Shown: piece by piece, positions 1 to 10,996 of the stretch
Layout: each line of letters starts with the position of its first letter
Numbering within the stretch: the first letter of the stretch is position 1
Assembly: GCA_904066235.2 (NCBI GenBank)
Contig: CAJFCV020000005.1
Span: 8,675,501-8,739,500 of the forward strand
From: Bursaphelenchus xylophilus
Lineage: Eukaryota > Nematoda > Chromadorea > Rhabditida > Aphelenchoididae
Direction of reading: 5' to 3'
DNA length: 64,000 bases
The notes under the pieces: generated by a model
What the model saw: only the letters and a program-made list of their open reading frames with translations
Told to the model about the DNA's origin: nothing
The model's database searches: none
Position numbers and translations under genes: made by a program

Positions 1-1643
1 CGGCCCGGCGGGTAGGATGTATTATCATTCAAATCTATGGCCTCGTTACTGCATACAACGGCATGAGGAGATGTTCAAATATCTCGAAGATTTCATGGAA
101 AAGTACAAAAATGAGCCTCAATTTACGGTGACCTGGTTGGGGTACCTTCAACATGACTGGAGAGGAGATTTGTATCAGCATGATCAAAGCTTTCTCAACT
201 TTTTCAAACGCATTAAAAATCAGGTGACCCTCGGTTGTTTCGATTTTTTAATTCGTATTTTAGACCGCAGATTCGCATTTCTTCTTCCTCGGTGATCATG
301 GGAATCGTTTGTATGCGGATAAAACAATATTCTGGGACCGGGCAGAAGACATGAACCCCGCTCTAATCTATATTCCTCCCAGAGATCTCAAAAATAATCG
401 ACAAGTCATGAGGCGGATACGACAGAACTCTCAGCAGCTCGTATCCACCATGGACATTTACGCAACACTGGTGGACATTGTAAAGGTAAGGGAAGAGCTA
501 CAGGGTCTTACAAAAAACATGAAGGAATGTCGGAGGCTATAACTTCCGGCGGAGACGGCGCAAAGACTTCGTTTTTGGAGCATGTACTTTTAAGCGACAC
601 TAATTTTTGTCCCCGAAATAACAAGACTTTAGAATGCGAAATGGGGTCGCTGCGACCTTCTGAAGTAAGGGCATTCCTACACTAGTGTTTTTTGGTTGAA
701 AATGATCCATGAATTTTGGACTTTTTCGGTTGAAAATTACCGAGAAATGTCGGATTTTTTGGGGGTTTTGTCTCCGATTTTCCTTCGCGTTTTTTGTAAG
801 ACCCTGCATATTTCTAAAGCTAAAGCATTTCAAACTCCTATGGGCCAACTTTCATTAAACTTTGAACGTTACGCTTTTGCATTTCACCTTTTTTTCTACC
901 TTTTCCTCGACTTGAATGTATAAATACACTACGTTGATTTTAAGGTGTAATATTTTAGTGGTTCACCTTAATTTGCACCCTCTTTTTAGCAAACCGACAA
1001 CTACACTTCTCCTGAAACCCAGCCACATCTGGCCGATCTGCAAAAACTCAAAGGCTCGTCGTTGTTACGAGAACTCATCCAACCCCGTAACTGCGACACC
1101 CTCGACCTCTCATATGAGCATTGCCTTTGCCAAGATTTAGCCCCCAAGACGCGAACTCATCCATTAACGGAAGTTTTAACAAAAGCAGCCATCGATTACT
1201 TCAACAGTGTGATTCAAGAGAGCGCTGACAAGGATATCTGTGCTGAACTGAAACTAGCGCAGGACTATGAGCCATACGTCGAGGAGTATCAGAACAATGT
1301 CCCGGCCTACCCGGAGGCAAAGGTTTATGTGGTGACGCTGAAAACGCATCCTGGGAATGCGCTGTTCAACCCGTATGTTATGGTAGGTTGATTGCAGAGG
1401 TGCCGCAATTAGGTAAAATACGATGTTATCGAAAACGTCTTCCTTATCTCCATCTTCCTCTTTCAGATGCACAATAACGGCACAACCGAAGTTGTCTCGT
1501 TCGTCACGAGGAAGAACGCATGGGGCCATCAAGCGCGATGTGTTCACGAGAGGCATAATACGATCACGTTCTCGGAGAACTTTTGCTTTTGTAAAAACCT
1601 ACTTAATAATACCAGTGAAGTTAACAAAGTCAATAACAAATAA
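1..1643 (+). CDS. DUF229 family protein, 3' part (5' end outside window)
   Basis: Four exons can be chained in phase: 2-223, 264-485, 990-1382 and 1467-1643, ending in TAA. The first is cut by the window edge. The product matches the C-terminal half of the complete DUF229 gene at 39525-44769: a block with SNLWPRYC and a W-GYLQHDWRGDLY region, then FLGDHGNRLY, then a cysteine-rich tail with CEHCLCQ-like and NFCFCKNLL motifs. Exon 264-485 is 222 nt, the same length as its counterpart at 42888-43109. DUF229 belongs to the alkaline-phosphatase/sulfatase-like fold, in which the GDHG motif contributes metal ligands. The substrate of nematode members is unknown. Family assignment is firm; activity is not. 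Confidence 0.85.
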
Positions 1644-1781
1644 TAAAGTGACATGTAGCCCGTTATATCGGGCTGAAAATATATCTAGACACTTTTATAT
1701 TCCTTCCGATGTCTACGCATGTATAATATATTACAACAAAAAATTGTTCAACAAGCAGATTGAAGGCAAGTGAAGGTAGTC

Positions 1782-3882
1782 TCAGCCGGTTTGTCGTGAT
1801 GATTTCCGTCTTAAATCAGAGATTACATGGATATCTGTGACATTTCTCTTTTTCCTGTCCACTCTCCAAAGAAACAACATGGCCAATTGGTCGCTGAAAG
1901 CCCTTCGATACTCCGTATTTGTGGAGTAGTAAATGAAATAGTTCGCCGCGATCCCCAAATTCGCGGGCCATCCAAAGTCCGTGTGAATCAAGAACATCGT
2001 ATACGGCGTGGCATGGGCTTGCGAAGCAGCCATGCCCACAAAAGTGGTGATGAACCAGCCAAACACGAGAGTTCCCATTATATACGTCACTGTTTTTGTT
2101 AACTTTCTAGCGTATGTTGCTGAAATTGAATAAAAGTAGGTAAGTCAATTTTAGCAGAGTTTTTTTTAGCTTTTTGTTAGTTTTTTGCAACGTAAGAGCT
2201 TAATAAATGATGTGAGTCAGTTATTAACTTATTGTTAGAGCACGAGGCTTCGACGATCTTTGGATTACTTTTGGCAACATTCAAGCAGTTTTTGCCAGAT
2301 TTTCTTTAAATTTATCATACTTTTTTGAGTATGCCCGGTAATAACCTTCGAAAATCTTAGCAATTTGCGTTCTAGTGAAGAAACTAGGTTAAAATTTTCT
2401 CGTCAAAATTCAATATTGATTGCTGAATTTTCCCCGACTTTCAACATAGAAAAGCCGGGGCAAAATTAATCAAACAAGAAGCCGGTTTGTGCCAAGCACT
2501 ATCCCAAAAACCCCTTCACAGTACTTTACGCGGTGCCGCTGGCAGCGAAAATAAGTCGGTACGGTGAGAAAAATACTGTGCATTATCACATAGCAATCAA
2601 CGCTTATTTTCAGAAAGATGATTTTTAGCACTGCGCGTGATCAAAGAGCTCATTCTTTTTACAATTAGAAATTTGCGACAAGTTTTTTGCACACTACAGC
2701 GATGTCAAGACTTTTGACATATTTTTAATATATATCTCTCACCATTTTTAATCCTAATCATCAGCCACAGCAAGCAATACGAGACCACCGTCACCGCGAA
2801 CGTTATCCATTGGACGCTGTTCCATGTCCTCTGCATGTGACCGTAAAAAACGTCGGTAATAAAGCACACAACCATCTCGTCTTTCGCCGGCCCGATTGCA
2901 TCATGCGCAAGAAAGAGTAGGGTTGAAGAGTAAACAGTCGGCAAGAGCAACATGACAACAAGATATGGGATACGGTAGACTCTATTCAACTGATTGTAAT
3001 ACCTAAAATGAGGCAATTTGCACATTTTTGAGTGTTAGAGCTTACCGCGACGGGAAAATTACGCAGCATAGTCGGTCCAGACCGACAGAAAGATAGGCAA
3101 ATGAACCGAAATTCATGGCAAACACGAAGGCAATTTGCATGTAGAAACAGGAATCGAGCTCCATGAAATAGTTGATGGCAAAAAAGCGAAGAGCAAAGAT
3201 GATGTGAGCAAGCTGATGGATAATGTCGAAGAATGCCGTGGTGGCTATCAGAATACAGCAGTTTGTGTGGAGAGCTCTAAAAAAAGCAACATTTGATTTT
3301 TGATGATATCCTTTTAGAGAATGCAATATTTTATTATTACACTTATTGGAACCAGACTTAACTAGCGATATTTAAAGTAAGCTTAATTAAAATTTTTTTG
3401 GTACTGCCCAGCAAATTAGGTTTACTAACTGAAGGAGAAGATAATAGGACCAAAAAAGAAAAAAATAAAGTGCAAATGTGTTGTAGGTGTGCTGAACTAT
3501 CATTAAATTAAACCTGCATTATTTTTGCAGCCGGTTTAGCTATTATATTTTAACCATAGGATTTAACGTCATATTCTATACACTAGCGGGCCCAATCTGG
3601 CCATGAAGTCAGCCCCATTCAGAGAGTCACATATTCAATTTTCAGCAATTTCGCTCCGCCAAATTTCAGACTTACTTTGTTCGACACGTGGCAATGATAA
3701 TATTGGCATTTCCAAAGAAGCCCACAAATGCCGTAGCCAAAATTAGAATAATTCCGGGGACTGCTGGCCATATTAGCTTGTCCTTGTATTCGGGGTACAA
3801 CTGAAAGATAAAACCATTACTTTTCTACACTTTTTCGCCAAAAAAATGTACTCTAAACATCTCAAAAACTCACTTCAGACAT
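1782..3882 (-). CDS. Seven-transmembrane chemoreceptor, srsx-like
   Basis: Read on the minus strand, five exons close in phase to 310 residues: 3882-3874 (only ATG TCT GAA), 3800-3676, 3276-3046, 3002-2743 and 2089-1782. Seven hydrophobic segments are visible: TM1 with GFFGNANIII, TM2 near CCILIATTAFFDII, TM3 ending in SVGLDRLCCVIFP, TM4 IPYLVVMLLLP, TM5 ITFAVTVVSYCLLW, TM6 TLVFGWFITTF, and TM7 ANYFIYYSTNTEYRRAF. The LDRL after TM3 and the NYFIYY...YRRAF end of TM7 are typical of nematode srsx receptors. Such receptors sit in the plasma membrane, often in chemosensory neurons; the ligand here is unknown. The 9-nt first exon is unusual but is the only short start found in phase, so the true first exon could lie upstream. 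Confidence 0.75.
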
Positions 3883-4104
3883 CGTGCCAATTGTTTTTTC
3901 ACATCGATATTATTGACCGTCAGAATGTCAGCGGCTTAATAGGTAGTTTTGAAAGTTAGTTGTCAGCACAAATCAGAGCGATAATTGAATGTTCTGTAAG
4001 CGATTAAAATGTAGCCGGTTTTAGAGCAGAAACGAGCAAAATTATGTTAAAAAATTAAAGTAAGCAAATCGAATCGTATATATACAACGCGGAAACAAGG
4101 TCGA

Positions 4105-6412
4105 ATTTAAAAGAGAGTTTTTTACAAACTGAAGCTTCCCTCCAAGGGGCCCGGACATTGTTGCAACGACCATCACCAAATTTCTTGAAACTTGGCCAGT
4201 AGAAGGGCCTGAGCATGCTGATTAAAGCGAAGAATGGTTTCGCGAATTTTCAACCAGTCCGCGATTACTGTAACAATTTGGGTTTTGTAAAGCAGCCGTT
4301 GTCACGGACCGGGCGATCGCCCCACGGGGCTGAGACTTCTTGTCTGTATGTTTTCGAACATGGCCAACATTTTTCTAATTGAAACTTTTTTTGTATCTTT
4401 TCGTCTTTCGGTAGTACCGTAATCGTCATGATACCATATCGATTACTGCCGAAAATTGGAAAGAGTGTAACAAGTTTTCAAACCGGATTATAAAAGCTGG
4501 ACACCCTTCCCGTAAAATGAAACAAAAAAATCAAAAATAAAAATATAAGTTTTTGAGATACTAGTCGCGACATAAAGTCCGTAGAATTTTTCGCGGCCCC
4601 CAAATTCCGTCGCGCTCCGAAATGTTGATTTGTCGCTGCGAAAAACGGGAATCGCGCGCGACAATAAGGCAAAATCAACAAAATTGCACAGTGCAAAATG
4701 CTTTTTCGGGTTTATGCACAGTGCAGAAAATTCTACGGACTTTATGTCGCGACTAGTATAAGCGTTCAAAGTTGCCATGTTCGGTTACTGTAGGACCAAA
4801 AAGGAGATGATCAATTTTCAAACGGTACGATTGATTGCCACGCCTCACCCATTAATAGATCAGCCGTAGAAAAATATTTTCAGGTCAAAAAATAAATATT
4901 TGAGGCTTTTTTTCAGGCTTTATACGATGGTTACTGTAGTTTCTAACTTTTGTTAATTTCGCTAACAAATTTATTGGAATGACGAATTTAGACAAGCTAT
5001 CCGGGTCAGAAACGCGCATACATCATGGAAGGCAAAAATCAGAATCGTAATACTACCCATTCCTGAAATAGTGGGAGATTACGGTAGCCGTACCCACTTT
5101 TTTCGCTGTTTGGCCGCGGCATTCTTTGGAGCTGCGAGTGTAACAACTTTTGAGGCCTGAAATTCATTCATGATGGATAGAAGAGCATTTCAGCAAAAAA
5201 TCGCAAAAATAAAATATAAGTTTTTGAGAAAATCCCGGATTACGGTAGTTTAGGAGAGGAAATCCCCTGAAATGACCGTAATCCCGAATTTTCTCAAAAA
5301 ACTTATATTTTTTAAAAAATTGACAGTTTTTTGGCAGCTACTGTATATTTTTATTCGCGGGCTTTTTTACATAGGTACTTTCTAGAGCATCGGGGATGTA
5401 TTTCAGGCTTCAAAAGTTGTTACACTCGCAGCTCCAAAGAATGCCGCGGCCAAACGGCCCAAAAACCCCCTAAAATGACCGTAATCCTGGATTTTCTCAA
5501 AAACTTATATTTTTATTTTTGCGATTTTTTGCTGAAATGCTCTTCTATCCATCATGAATGAATTTCAGGCCTCAAAAGTTGTTACACTCGCAGCTCCAAA
5601 GAATGCCGCGGCCAAACAGCGAAAAAAGTGGGTACGGCTACCGTAATCTCCCACTATTTCAGGAATGGGTAGTATTACGATTCTGATTTTTGCCTTCCAT
5701 GATGTATGCGCGTTTCTGACCCGGATAGCTTGTCTAAATTCGTCATTCCAATAAATTTGTTAGCGAAATTAACAAAAGTTAGAAACTACCGTAACCATCA
5801 TATAAAGCCTCAAATAAAGCCTCAAATATTTATTTTTTGACCTGAAAATATTTTTCTCAGGCTGATCTATTAATATGTGAATCGTAGAGATTAATGGAAA
5901 AGTTTAAAAATTGATCGTCTCTATTTTGGTCCTACAGTAACCGAACATAGCAACTTTGAACGCTTATATCTCAAAAACTTATATTTTTATTTTTGATTTT
6001 TTTGTTTCATTTTACGGGAAGGGTGTCCAGCTTTTATAATCCGGTTTGAAAACTTGTTACACTCTTTCCAATTTTCGGCAGTAATCGATATGGTATCATG
6101 ACGATTACGGTACTACCGAAAGACGAAAAGATACAAAAAAGTTTCAATTAGAAAAATGTTGGCCATGTTCGAAAACATACAGACAAGAAGTTTCGGACCC
6201 GTAGGGCGATCACCTGGTCCACGACAACGGCCGCTTTATAAAACACAAAATGTTACAGTAATCCCGAAATAATGCAAATTTTGGGAAAACGTTTGACGCT
6301 TTTGATGTATGCCTTGTGGGTGTTCTATGAGCCAAATTTGAAGAAATTCGGTGATGGTCACCGCAACAATGTCCGGGCCATGCTTCACTTTGTAAAAAAG
6401 TCCGTTTTAAAC
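4105..6412. repeat. 2.3-kb foldback (long inverted repeat) element
   Basis: Two arms of roughly 1.1 kb are imperfect reverse complements. The left arm runs from about 4105 (TTTACAAACTGAAGC near 4121) and the right arm ends near 6412 (GCTTCACTTTGTAAA). Clear matching blocks are 4950-5110 against 5620-5790 and 4370-4540 against 6000-6150. The centre, about 5240-5560, contains further copies of a block with CACTCGCAGCTCCAAAGAAT (near 5130 inverted, 5427 and 5587), so the middle has been internally duplicated. No open reading frame of any credible family is present. I could not identify the target-site duplication, so the superfamily is open. Confidence 0.8.
4561..4756. mobile_element. TA-flanked miniature inverted-repeat element, 196 bp
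   Basis: The ends are CTAGTCGCGACATAAAGTCC and its inverse, and TA dinucleotides lie directly outside (4559-4560 and 4757-4758). The opposite arm of the surrounding foldback reads GAGATATAAGCG when reversed, which is the same place without the insertion and with a single TA. This marks insertion of a Tc1/mariner-type element into TA after the foldback had formed. The interior shares AATCGCGCGCGACAATAAGG with the copy at 6559-6742. It is too short to encode a transposase. Confidence 0.85.
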
Positions 6413-6558
6413 TATAAAGCTCAAAAATTTTGCATGTTTTGGGACAAACAGAAGGAAATTAATTTTTTTGTGGATGAAAATATGTAGTTTGCAAAGCGAT
6501 TATGTAAATATTAATTATGATTAAAGAAATTCAAAATTCAATAAAAATTTTTGTGATA

Positions 6559-6742
6559 CTAGTCGCGGAAAAAAGTCCTGGGAATTTCTCGCGGCCGTCG
6601 CGCTCCGAAAAGTTGATTTGTCGCGGGAATCGCGCGCGACAATAAGGCAAAATCAACAAAATTGCACTGTGCAAAAGCACTTTTCGGGTTCATGCACAGT
6701 GCAGAGTCGCAGAAAAATCCCAGGACTTTTTTCCGCGACTAG
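6559..6742. mobile_element. TA-flanked miniature inverted-repeat element, second copy
   Basis: The ends CTAGTCGCGGAAAAAAGTCC and GGACTTTTTTCCGCGACTAG are near-perfect inverted repeats, with TA on each side (6557-6558, 6743-6744). The interior (AATCGCGCGCGACAATAAGG, then ATTGCACTGTGCAAAAGC) matches the copy at 4561-4756. It is non-autonomous and lies 150 bp to the right of the foldback. Confidence 0.85.
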
Positions 6743-6823
6743 TATCATATCCGTCGTATGAAGTAATTACAAGCCATCGCTTTGCAAAAACAACCGAGGA
6801 TTTTAGTCCGAAAATTGGGCTAA

Positions 6824-7274
6824 CAGGGGAAGTACCCCAAGTGCGACGCTCAGATTTTGATGAAACTTGACACAAATTTAGAATATTTTTTTCTAAAATA
6901 TATGAGAGAATTCTAGCTCGCGCTTTGCAGAAATAACCGAGATTTTTAGATCGAACGTTGACGAAAATTTGACACTTTTCGTCGAATTTTGGCACGAAAA
7001 GTTTCATGCCAATTTCTACCATAGAGGGTAATGTTTCCACAAAAAATCAATTTTTTCCGCACGAAACTAGCAAAGTTATTTCGCCAAAAAGTGTTTTTCT
7101 CGCTGACCGCTCTCCGCGTTTAGCGTACTCTCTCAGCGGTAAAGATCGCTCAATATCTCAGCGACGCTTGCAAAGCGCGAGCTAAAACTTTCAGGAATTG
7201 ATACTTAGTTCATGACCGACACGTGTGCAAAATTTAAAGAAAATCTGAGCGTCACACTTGGGGTACTTCCCTTG
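6824..7274. mobile_element. TWA-type miniature element, copy A (451 bp)
   Basis: Ends CAGGGGAAGTACCCCAAGTG and CACTTGGGGTACTTCCCTTG are inverted repeats flanked by TAA on both sides (6821-6823, 7275-7277). The interior carries the family blocks CGACGCTCAGATTTTGATGA, AACCGAGATTTTTAGATCGA and AAAATCTGAGCGTCACAC. A 3-bp TWA duplication is characteristic of PIF/Harbinger-type elements; this assignment is inference because no transposase is present. Confidence 0.8.
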
Positions 7275-8017
7275 TAAATTTGGCATTTCTGTATAAGTTT
7301 ACCATGGAAATATACGTCAAACTTATCTGTCGGAGACGGTAACTTTTCCACAAAAAAATATATTTTCCGTACAAAATTTACTGAGATAGCCAAAGCGGTT
7401 TTCTCACCCGGTTTGCTCTCTGAATTTTGCATGCTTCCTCGTTCGGAAAGATCGTTGAAAACGTTGGATATGTATGGCACAGCGCAGGTCAAAAATGTTA
7501 ATACCTGGCACGAAATTAAAAAAAATATATTGCGTCGCATTTCGAGAACTTTCATTGTAAATGGAAACAACTCTCTGTGCCGAAAAGTTGGAGAAAATAA
7601 ATTAACGTGGGAAATACAATACATCACACAGACGTTCAATTAGATAAAATTTAATTCAGTTCAAGTTTCAAGATCGTTGAATGAAAAGCAGACAGAGTGG
7701 TGGAAAACAGCGTAATAGTGCGACCAGACCACTTGCAACACCTGCTTATTATCTTATTAAAATACGCAAATTACTCTTCAAATCATTGAAGGAAGCATAC
7801 CACTATACAAGACCATCCAATTTCGGGTCCTTTGAATGCGAATAAAAACCAAGTTCACTGTCAAACAACGTAATGCAATATATATAGGGTTTTTGGGGAG
7901 AGCCCACCCTCCTCGTCAAAGTTCATAACCTTTTTTTAGCGTAATAGATTCAGACGGCGGTTGAGTTTGGTTTGGGTTCAGCTCAGTTACGTGTCCTTGA
8001 ATGCGTAATTTAAGCAT
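7275..8017. other. Gene-free stretch with a decayed TWA-element fragment
   Basis: About 7335-7420 resembles the interior of the TWA family (the block with CCACAAAAAAATATATTTTCC and the following TTTGCTCTC), so a second, older copy may have lain directly beside copy A. Short open frames here show no recognisable family. Nothing else was seen. Confidence 0.4.
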
Positions 8018-8019
8018 TA

Positions 8020-8305
8020 GGCGGGCCAAAAAGTCTGTACGCAAAGATTATTGTCATCGCGCGATGACAATAACCTTGGCGCAACTTTTCGAACGGCAAC
8101 ATGTAAAATTCACAATGCGCTGCGTGCAAATTGAATCTTAACAGAACGGCAAAAATCGTATGTTGCGCCCAGTAAATTTCACAGTGCACTGTGATGAGTG
8201 CTTCGTTTTTCACTCCACCGAATTTTATCGCGCGACATCCCATCGCAACATGCCGACTGCATGTCCCGCACAGTGCAAAAAAATGTCAGGATTCTTTGGC
8301 CCGCC
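8020..8305. mobile_element. TA-flanked miniature element, 286 bp
   Basis: The element begins GGCGGGCCAAAAAGTC and ends GATTCTTTGGCCCGCC, an inverted pair, with TA outside each end (8018-8019, 8306-8307). A small palindrome, TCATCGCGCGATGA, lies near 8055. It is non-coding and non-autonomous, probably of the Tc1/mariner type given the TA flanks. Confidence 0.7.
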
Positions 8306-8307
8306 TA

Positions 8308-9916
8308 CTCATAATGGGAAGATTTGTATGGAAGAGTAAATTCCATGGGCACAAACTAACTAATGGGCTTATTGACAGACTTTAGCCTTTTATATTAACG
8401 TTCATTTTGTACACCGACAAAACATTTGCAAATTTCATTTCCCGTAAATACAAATTCTTACTTGTTAAACTCAACTTCTACGGTAGTGCGGTACTGTAGT
8501 TTGAGACAGAGTTTTACAAAGTTGAAACGTTCAGCACAGCCCGCGGTTATCGTTCTGGCTAAGACATAATACGGCCCAAATTTGAAAAACAAAATATCTG
8601 TGAATCCCTGCTCGCCGTATAAGCTCCCGAATCACTTCGAAGCTAATAGCTTTGACGATGTCTATAGCTCTAAAAAAATTTTTTTTGACTCCCTTGCAAT
8701 TTAGCAAAACCTCCGCAGCGTAGTATTTTAGCTTACAGAGAACTTTAAAAATCGTTGTATAGGCCAACCACAACCAGCGATAAATTATTTAGTTTACGAA
8801 CCCGGTCATGTGATAGGTAAGCTATAGGTTAAACAAACTTTTCGCAATTTATTTGCTCCACCCGGTACAGAATCCCACTTCCTTGGTCCATTGTACTCCA
8901 CATCCCACAGCTTTTTCGGACTACGTGTGTTGCTTCGCAGCATCAAAGACCAAAGTACTGTATCGACGAATAAAAAGTGCCCACCGTCGTCATTCCAAGT
9001 TCGAGACAACCCAAAAGTTTGCGTGTAAGGAAAGAATGGAGAATGGCCAAGTGAAAGCAAATAAGGGACCAGGAAAGGTTAAGTGAGATATGAATAAAAC
9101 GGTCGCTCTCGGACAATCTTGGTGCAAATGTCGTTACCGCTAAACATGGGTATACTGTTTGTTGAGGAACGAAAAAATAGTAGGCCACAATATATGTACG
9201 TTGTGTCACAAAAAGTGAATTATGGTAGCTTGCAAAGAGTGTTTTGTGGTAATCGAAAGCACGCTTCCGTTTCAGAAGACCCTCCCATTTTTGCGAGATC
9301 TGCGGACATGTTTCTAAATATGAAGGGTGCAAGTTCTACAGTCACATTTCGTAAGCTCAAAAGCCACATATCCGGCAGAATTTAGCGACCTTCAAAACTT
9401 TTGCACACTGTTCCATACGCAGAGCACTGACTGCGTCAAAAAAATGCGAACATGAGGCAAAAGATATCTTTCGTCTCGTTGGTCATCCAGGCTTTCCATA
9501 GCCCTCGATGCCGCGATCATGGTTAAATATTTAGGCCGCAAGGTTGGGAATTTCTCATCAGAACCTGCAAAGCGCAAGCTAAAATTCTTAGGAATTGACG
9601 CGTGGCCAATACCCAAAATGCGTGCAAAACTTAAAGAGAATCTGAGCATTACACTTGGAGTACTTTTATTGTAAGTGGTTTGATGTTATACACAGCGGAG
9701 GTTTCCATACATAGTTTTGCATCCTTACAATTGACCTCCATGGCTTGCGTGTTGAAGTGGCGGTGCAAAAGAACGGTCCGATCTCTCTGGACCACGACTA
9801 ACTAACCAAGAGAACCAGCACAACCCAAAAAGTCTTGGAGGTCATTTGTTGAAATTTGCATAGAAGCTTGAGAGTTCTTTTTGTAAGGAAAAAAGTTTTT
9901 TTTTGTAATTTTCTAA
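8308..9916. other. Intergenic stretch, no gene recognised
   Basis: Apart from the repeat fragment at about 9540-9673, I see no exon chain, domain or RNA gene. Several short open frames overlap on both strands with no consistent codon pattern or family resemblance. Confidence 0.4.
9540..9673. repeat. Right-hand fragment of a TWA-type miniature element
   Basis: The segment with GCAAAGCGCAAGCTAAAATT, AATCTGAGCATTACACTTGG and the end GAGTACTTTTATTGTAA matches the right half of copies A and B. The left half is missing or unrecognisable, so this is a decayed remnant. Confidence 0.6.
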
Positions 9917-10365
9917 CAAGGGAAGTACTTGAAGTGCGACGCTCAGATTTTGATGAAACTTGGCATAAATTTAGAATAATTTTTTCTAAGATATATGCGA
10001 GAATCCTAGCTCGCGCTTTACAGAAACAACCGAGATTTTTAGATCAAAAGTCGGCGAAAATTTAGGACTTTTTGCCGAATTTCGGCACGAAAAGTTTCAT
10101 GCCTATTTCAACTGTAAAGGATAATGTTTCTACAAAAAATCAAATTTTTCCGCACGAAACTGCCAAAGTTATGGCCAAAAAGCGCTTTTCTCTCTGACCG
10201 CTCTCCACGTTTAGCGTGCTCTCTCGGCGGCAAAAATCGTTCGATATCTCGGCGGCGCCCGCAAAGCGCGAGCTAAAACTTTCAGGAACTGATATTTAGT
10301 CCATACCCGATGTGTGTGCAAAATTTAAAGAAAATCTGAGCGTCACACTTGAAGTACTTCCCCTG
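9917..10365. mobile_element. TWA-type miniature element, copy B (449 bp)
   Basis: It begins CAAGGGAAGTACTTGAAGTG and ends CACTTGAAGTACTTCCCCTG, with TAA repeated on both sides (9914-9916, 10366-10368). The interior is closely similar to copies A, C and D. Confidence 0.85.
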
Positions 10366-10490
10366 TAAGTTTAATGACTGGGAATTCTCTCCTGCATTCC
10401 TTTGCACAATAAAACTAAACTCCAAACAATGGGGATCCTTACAATATTGTCGTTCATACTGTGCCACTGTAGTCCCGATATTGTAGTTTG

Positions 10491-10740
10491 AAGTTTCGAT
10501 GACTTTTTGAAGGGTCCAACTTGTGAATGTCTGGTTGATAAAGCAAATGTATTAAAGACTGTCAGGGAATTAGTCAGCTGGTAAATGGATTGTATCTAGC
10601 GGGTATTTCCAAAACAAAATTCCTGACATTGTAGTCCGATGGGCCGCATCTAAAGCCAAAAGTTTTGATGACTTTTTGAAGGGTCCAACTTGTTAATACC
10701 TTGTTGATACGGCAAATGTTTTAAGATTGGAAAAGGAATT
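10491..10740. repeat. Two direct copies of an 80-bp unit
   Basis: Positions 10491-10570 and 10661-10740 share GATGACTTTTTGAAGGGTCC, followed by AACTTGT-AAT and the GCAAATGT region, then GGAATT. The units are separated by about 90 bp and lie 260 bp upstream of the first epoxide hydrolase start. No protein is encoded. Confidence 0.7.
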
Positions 10741-10996
10741 GTATTAGAGCTTCGGAGGCAAAATTTGTCTGTCTCCTTTGGGTCTCATCACCCTTAAATT
10801 GGCATTTGTTTTCGTTGATAAGAGACCTTTATAAAGTGAGAACAAAGGGCAGCAAAACCCCTGAGGCAAGCTCATTATCAGAGGTCGAAGGGACGGCAGA
10901 CGTTTAAATTACACTTTCCGGGACTTTGACAAAAAAGTTTTAAAACTATGAGAAATATGACCAGATTAGTGTCTCGGTTTTTTAGCTCAACGTTTC

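Noticed and set aside
4105..6412. Foldback read as a virus-like or Maverick-type element
   Set aside because: No polymerase, integrase or capsid-like frame is present, and the element is only 2.3 kb of inverted sequence.
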